Part shown: one piece after another, positions 58,775 to 64,000 of the stretch
Numbering within the stretch: the first letter of the stretch is position 1
How the letters are laid out: every line of letters begins with the position of its first letter
Assembly (NCBI GenBank): GCA_017165825.1
Contig: CM029387.1
Coordinates: forward strand, 17,515,561 to 17,579,560
Reading direction: 5' to 3'
DNA: 64,000 bases
Origin: Hepsetus odoe
Taxonomy: Eukaryota > Chordata > Actinopteri > Characiformes > Hepsetidae
Position numbers and translations under genes: made by a program
The notes under the pieces: model-generated
The model's input: the letters and a program-made list of their open reading frames with translations, nothing else
Told to the model about the DNA's origin: nothing
Database searches by the model: none

Positions 58775-58960
58775 GGTAGTATCAGATTACATGTAATCAC
58801 TGTTATGTAATCAGATTACATAAAATGAATCGACCATGGATACAAAAATGTATACTTAGATTACAGTGACCCTGAGGATTACTTGATAAAATTTTTTTGT
58901 CAAAAATGAATCCAGAAGTTTACTAATTAGATTATATCTTTGCTCTTGGATTACATTATT
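58775..58960. repeat. GATTA/TAATC-rich degenerate repeat
   Basis: ATTAC/GTAAT cores recur about seven times: CAGATTACATGTAATCAC, GTAATCAGATTACAT, TAGATTACAGTG, GAGGATTACTTG, TTGGATTACATTA. Either a decayed simple tandem repeat or a K50 homeodomain site cluster. Confidence 0.6.
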
Positions 58961-59779
58961 AGTTACAAAAATTGATCTGTAATTTGCATCCTGACCAATT
59001 TAACAAGTCATTGGAGGCAGATCATGTCGCGAAAAGGTCCTTCAGACAAATGTCACATGATGATAACGATCAGGAATATGCTAGCAGTTGACTTTGAGTG
59101 CACGAAAAGGTGAAACCACATAAACGTAAGTGTAGAAGTAGGGTAAAAACCCATTGGCTTTAGCTGTTGGGTAATTCTGCCCCACCCGAGGTGTGACCCC
59201 TCCTGATCTGGAGTCAGTAAGTCTTTGAAAAGGCGGTGAGACCAAAGGGATTATTGGCCTTTTCAGAGCAGCAATAACAAACCCAACACCAGACGGCCAA
59301 TAAAGAGACTTCCACTCCATTTAAAGGCTATTAATATTCTCCACTGGCCTGCCTGCTTTCTTTGGAGTGACAGGTCCGGACACGCCCCCCCGTCACCATC
59401 CTCACCCCCCCAGTCCACCCCTAGTACCATCATTGACTGGTTAACTCTGTGTTTGTGGACAGTGTGTCGCTGCCTGGGTGAAATCGCTCATGCACAATCT
59501 GACGCTCAGTCCAGGAGTGTGTGTGAATGAGGCTGTCTCACAGGCCACTGCACTCCAATAGAGCACTTACTGGTTCCTCTCTCTATCTGGATCTCGATCA
59601 CTCTCTCGTTCTCTTCTCTTCCACTTTCAGTTCTTCCTTTTCTCGATTTTTGTTTGATATTTCACTGACATCGATATCATCCTACGTGTATATTAAGTGC
59701 ATCTGTGCATCTGTCACATTTAGCAAAAAACTGATTACATTCAGAAAAAAATTTTAAAAAAGATGCAGTTTGTTGCAGA

Positions 59780-59781
<2 letters not shown>

Positions 59782-59832
<51 letters not shown>

Positions 59833-59845
59833 GCTCTCTCTCTCA
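59782..59845. repeat. (CT)n microsatellite
   Basis: About 30 CT units with few interruptions; the flank to 59940 is pyrimidine-rich. Confidence 0.97.
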
Positions 59846-59999
59846 CACACTCTCACTCTTGCTTTCTTGCTCTCTCTCTCTTCACCTGAATCTCTCTGTT
59901 TCTCTTGCACTTTTTCTTTCAGTCTCTCTTCTCCCAGCCTTTCATTCTTTCTTCACGTTCTTTCCTTCCTCTGCACATTCAGCCACAGCAGTGTGTTGA

Positions 60000-60125
60000 C
60001 TGTAGCGCCAGCCAAATGGTACAGGAGTGTGTTAATTGCTAGCACATTAGCCTCTGTTTAGTGGGTTGGAGTTAATGAGAAGATCAATAGGACACATTAA
60101 GCCCAGCTTTAGCAAAGCTCAAAAA
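60000..60125. other. Candidate conserved non-coding block
   Basis: Short repeat-free stretch with GTTAATTGCTAGCACATTAG (near 60030) and GGAGTTAATGAGAAG cores. Confidence 0.33.
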
Positions 60126-60412
60126 TCATTCAGAGAAACTGGGGCCTAACCTCACTGTGGGGGATTTTCTGGTAAATACAAAATTGTTATTATCTATGTA
60201 GTTTTCCAAATCTAGATGGATAAAAAGAGAAATAAATGCTGAAAAGTGATATATCAGTATGAGATGAGATGCTAATATGCATCTCAGTCTCAAACAGCTT
60301 CAGTGCACAACAGAAACAAATGAACTGGTCCTTTTGTTCCAATACCTTTGGAGGGGGATGCATCCGTTTTATGTATTGTTGAGAGTTAGTTTCAGAAGGA
60401 CAATGTTTTTAT

Positions 60413-60600
60413 TTCTCATTTTCAGTCCATCCCTGTACCTGACCAGTTTCAGAAGCAGTGTGGGATCATCTCCACAGAGAACAGAAACAAAATGCAGCCG
60501 ACATCCAAAGAAAAGAACTGGAATGTCCTTCAAGAAGCCTGAAGGACCGTTCCTGAAGACGACTTAAAGAAACGAGCTTGCCTAAGAGCGCCTAAGAGAG
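60413..60600 (+). mobile_element. Family D fragment joined to Tc1 relic (family C)
   Basis: 60413-60447 matches the start of family D (TCATTTTCAGTCCA, CTGTACCTGACC). From 60448 the plus strand reads decayed transposase C-terminus: GGAATGTCCTTCAAGAAGCC and CGTTCCTGAAGACGACTTAA, the opposite strand of the 18.3-kb relic. Confidence 0.65.
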
Positions 60601-62459
60601 ACTTTTGTGTGGTGATGTAAAGTGGTTTGTCCACAGTGAAGATATTGTTAAATTGTGCAATATTTTACATACACTAACATAACAATTCAGTCGAGTATAT
60701 TTTATTGCAATCTGAAATTTGGTTTGTCATTTATTTTTAAAAATGGAAGAGAAGATATACCTAATCCAGTATGCATTAAAAGGCTAATTTGTTTCAATTC
60801 ATTTTTTATTGCAAGGCTATTAACTCATGAAAAGAACACTTTTTAGAAATATCCGTAAACCAAGAGGGTTTAGATCCCGGATGTTTTTTGGAACTGGATG
60901 TAAATAATAGTTTTGCATTAATTATTTTTCATGAAAATCAATGACTCAAAGCCCTGTATGTGTTTGGCATTAGTGAGATGAGTGTGTGAGCTGTATTGAT
61001 GGGATGGGAGCCGTAGCCAAAAGCTTTGCTGGAACTGCAAAAGGGCAGAGTCTCTGAGATCACTGAAGGAATGAAGAGCTGTCGTTCCCAAAAGAACCAC
61101 TTCCTTCCTTCATTTTTTAATTAATTATTGATGTGAATGATGGCAAGCTGGCTAGCAAAACATTACATAGGGAAAATATTCTTTAATTTGTGGTTAAAAG
61201 CTATGTTTGTAACTATATCACTACATCTCCAGGCAAATAACTTCCCTATATCACCAGGTCAGCCAGCTTCTGAACTCACATAGTGCACAACACAATAAAC
61301 TGGTCACTTTTTAAAATAAAATGTAAGGTTTTTTGCTCTGCACAAGCAATTATAGGGTGTAATTTATGTGTAATCTTACATTGTTCATTCTCATAGACTC
61401 TTTACAGCTTTATATATATTATATAAAATAGATTTTATACTACTATATTCTATATACTGCTAATTATTTAGTGTAATGTTTGTGTAATGGTACACAATGT
61501 TCATTTCTTATGCACTGGCCACTTCTATTGTACACTTTCCTAATTCACTTTATTATTTTTTTCCCTAATAAATTAACTTCATGTATTACTTGCGTTCTTA
61601 CTGCCGGGCTTACTGGTTCTTCTCGGTGAATAGATTTCATTATACAGTACCGTTGAACCTGTGTTAACCAACATGTGACTGATCGGCTTCATGCTGAGAA
61701 CTGTGCAACTGTGCACCAGCCAAATATTAAAAAAAGGAGGAGTCAAGACTTTAGCACATTACTGTATATGTCTTTGTGCAGAGTATAATGTGTGGCAGAA
61801 GAGCATTAAGGATGTTGCCCAATTCGAGGCTGCATTTCACAGCTGTGTTCAAAAGATCCTTCTGATTGAATCGTCCCTCGATGATGTAGTGTTCCAGAAA
61901 TGCAGCCCAAGTGAACCCCAGCCTGGCTTTTAAAAAGCAGCTTGTATGTCGATAGCAGCCATTAGCAACCCAGCAAGGCCTGACCTTCGACCCCACCAGG
62001 CAGCCGATTAAAGCACTTTTAGAGCCTCTCGCTGGTTTCTGTTGTACTTTTTGCTCACTGCACAGGTTCTTGTTCACATTTATCAGATACGCAGCAGCTG
62101 TGCATGTGGAATGGAGTCGGACGGCCATGCACGTTTGACTCTTCCTGTATTTGATAGGCTGCTCTTGCCACGGGTGGTTTGTTGTGTTTTTCTGTGTCCG
62201 TCTCTGTTCGTACATTTCATTATTCTCCCCTCCGCCATGTCTAGTCAAGTGTGTGTTTGTCCGTGTGTGTGTCCTACCTGCACTGTCCTCCTGGTTTACC
62301 TGCTGTAGGAGCACACGCTGTCAGCTTCAGCCTAAGAGCCGTCAAATGCACTCTCCCTCAAACACACAAGAAAATATTCATCCTTTGTTTACAGTCATGA
62401 AAATAAGCACATGTCCTCTAAAGACAAAACGCTACACATTTTAACATAGTTACTGTTTT

Positions 62460-62770
62460 TTAGTTTGAAGCTGGTCTACTAAGTGTTCTTCCTTGGAGCA
62501 CTTTTGGATCTAACCACTGTATACCAGGAACCCCACAAGACCTGCTGTTGAAGATGCCCTGATCCAGTCGTCTAGCCATCTCAATTTGGCCCTTGTCAAA
62601 GTCGCTCAGATCTTGATGCTCACCGATTTTTTCCTGCTTCAAACACATCAACTTCAAAAACTGACTGTCCACTTTCTGCCCAATATATCCCACCCCATGA
62701 CAGCTGCCGCTGTAATAAGATGATCAGTGTTATTCATGTCACCAGGCTCTTGAGAGAGGTAAAAAGTTGT
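62460..62770 (-). mobile_element. Tc1/mariner relic (family A), transposase N-terminus
   Basis: The minus strand encodes a decayed helix-turn-helix start: DLSDFDKGQIEMARRLDQ, the DNA-binding N-terminus typical of Tc1-like transposases, running from about 62690 towards 62460. The rest of the gene is absent. Confidence 0.8.
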
Positions 62771-62814
62771 TGCAGATCATTACAGTCTTAATCTTACGTG
62801 TGATAAAGCAAAGC

Positions 62815-62912
62815 AATGATGGACTGGGAGGGTGTTTTCCTCCCTTTCACCCTGTCAGTGTGGGGATGAGGTCCAGCATACCACACACCTATGGCTTGGA
62901 TGGATGGATAAA
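62815..62912 (+). repeat. L2-like LINE tail
   Basis: CAATGATGGACTGGGAGGGTG, a GAGGTCCAGCATACCACACA segment and a short (GGAT)n end. Confidence 0.6.
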
Positions 62913-63293
62913 GGAATGAAGTCTTGAATTTTGTACATCAAACTTGTTTTAGGTCCTTAGGAGAATATGTAAATGACTAAAATCAATACTACATGCTTAT
63001 TGATTATAAATATGAACAGTGTTTGCTTTACAAATTAACCTGCAGCAATTATCTGGATTGTTATCACCTTTTTAACTTTTGTGAAACATGATGAGTCAAA
63101 AGGAAATGTTGAAAACATGGCACTATGAAACAGGAGTCTTCTAAACATAATCCTAAATCCAACTTCAGTAGCCAAAAAAAAAAAAAAAATAAATATTTAA
63201 AATAAAGGGTTAACACTAACAACAATTGCTATCTTGCCCTGCTTTTCTCTAGTTTTCCAGTATGGTCAAACATGGGTGCATTGGGAATGTTTG

Positions 63294-63294
<1 letters not shown>

Positions 63295-63368
<74 letters not shown>
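63295..63368. repeat. (CA)n microsatellite
   Basis: About 37 uninterrupted units; the only long dinucleotide tract reading CA on the + strand. Confidence 0.98.
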
Positions 63369-63370
<2 letters not shown>

Positions 63371-63384
63371 ACCTGCATAATCCA

Positions 63385-63720
63385 TATGCAGAATCAGAGA
63401 CCACATGTTGCATGTTAACGTTTTGTGTTTGGAGCAGGGCGATTAGCTGAGCCCCCTCTCTTTATTCTCCACATCAAACAGTGTATGGTGGGGGGGTTGC
63501 AGAGGGCTTCGTTCATTTGCAGCTGAATGAGCTGCCGGCTGCTGGAGAGAAAGTTGCCATTAGCATTCGTTTGTTTGTAGAGGCAGAGAGAAGGAAGAGA
63601 GGGTACCAGTGGAGCACGGCTGGTGTGAGCAGCACCCCTGCACCATAAGCCGCTTAGCCATGTGGCAGTGTGTGTGAGAGGAAAATGAAAGAAACTAGAA
63701 ATAGCAATGAAATACTTCCC
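63385..63720. other. Candidate conserved non-coding block
   Basis: Repeat-free and GC-richer than its flanks. GGGCGATTAGCTGAGCC, TTTGCAGCTGAATGAGC (E-box CAGCTG) and GCCATTAGCATTCG are visible. A 109-codon minus-strand open frame has no recognised domain. Confidence 0.3.
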
Positions 63721-63749
63721 ATATAACAAAGATTTTAAGACCAAACAAG

Positions 63750-63880
63750 GCTCTCATTTTCAGTCCAGTCTCTGTACCTGAGCAGGTTGATAGTTTTGTG
63801 TTGGTTGATCCACACAGTGACCTACATCTGAACCTTCAAGCAGAACAAAGCATCTAACTTCAAACATGAAGCAGTGAAGA
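63750..63880 (+). repeat. Repeat family D, reference copy
   Basis: It starts CTCTCATTTTCAGTCCAGTC and ends with GCATCTAACTTCAAACATGA and a GAAGCAGTGAAGAAACG tail. Copies at 17.2, 20.1 and 60.4 kb match parts of it. Confidence 0.75.
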
Positions 63881-63885
63881 AACGC

Positions 63886-64000
63886 GGGTGGTGGTGGTCC
63901 AGTGGTAGGATACTATGGACCTATGGCTCAAGAGGTCCCAGGTTCAAATCCCACCTCTAGCACTACCACCACTGGGTCCCGGAGCAAGACACTTAACCCT
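63886..64000 (+). repeat. SINE-B, cut by the window end
   Basis: Head GGTGGTGGTGGTCCAGTGG, box B GGTTCAAATCCCACC, and core GAGCAAGACACTTAACCC at the edge. Confidence 0.86.

Larger units (their letters stand above)
52301..59000. other. Intergenic with Tc1 relics and candidate regulatory blocks
   Basis: No gene seen. Repeat-free blocks 53900-54800 and 57500-57670 stand out. Tc1-like and RTE relics lie at 53.2, 55.7 and 56.0 kb. 52300-53190, 55020-55660, 56650-57490 and 57950-58740 are AT-rich sequence without assigned features. Confidence 0.62.
59001..64000. other. Intergenic, no gene seen
   Basis: Repeat-free blocks are 59090-59560, 60000-60125, 61940-62330 and 63385-63720. Relics and simple repeats lie between. 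60610-61680 is AT-rich with no assigned feature. The window ends inside a SINE-B. Confidence 0.62.

Overview
The window is vertebrate nuclear DNA, almost certainly from a teleost fish. Evidence is a multi-exon G-protein-coupled receptor gene with GT-AG introns, abundant tRNA-derived SINEs of the fish type, fish RTE-like and L2-like LINE tails, Tc1/mariner relics and many long GT and CT microsatellites. The species cannot be named from the sequence. There is no bacterial or phage architecture, so operons and ribosome binding sites do not apply.

The only recognisable gene is at the left end on the + strand: a melanin-concentrating hormone receptor 2 (mchr2) gene in five visible coding exons (3-154, 6443-6652, 9263-9457, 9729-9848, 12915-13227). 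Joined, they give 329 residues plus a stop with no frameshift. Only the first few N-terminal residues and the 5' UTR lie left of the window. All four introns are phase 2. The receptor has the disulfide cysteines, the TM3 aspartate, DRY and NPFIY motifs, and lacks the TM6 tryptophan. Introns 1, 2 and 4 hold SINEs, LINE tails, a 20-bp minisatellite and a possible LTR relic.

From about 13.2 kb to the right end I see no protein-coding gene, tRNA, rRNA or CRISPR. The region is gene-poor and alternates between repeats and repeat-free blocks of 150-800 bp. The repeats are a dominant SINE family with more than 20 copies or fragments, a second SINE family, six RTE-like LINE fragments, several Tc1-like relics, two degenerate minisatellites with nested SINEs, and ten (GT)n tracts of which all read GT on the + strand. 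The repeat-free blocks, from about 20.9 kb onward, carry homeodomain-, SOX- and POU-type cores. They look like candidate conserved non-coding elements of a regulatory desert, but no alignment was possible, so that is inference.

I found no convincing novel biological system. The most interesting items are the open read-through of mchr2 exon 4 into the intronic minisatellite, the desert of candidate regulatory blocks, and several hairpin-forming structures.
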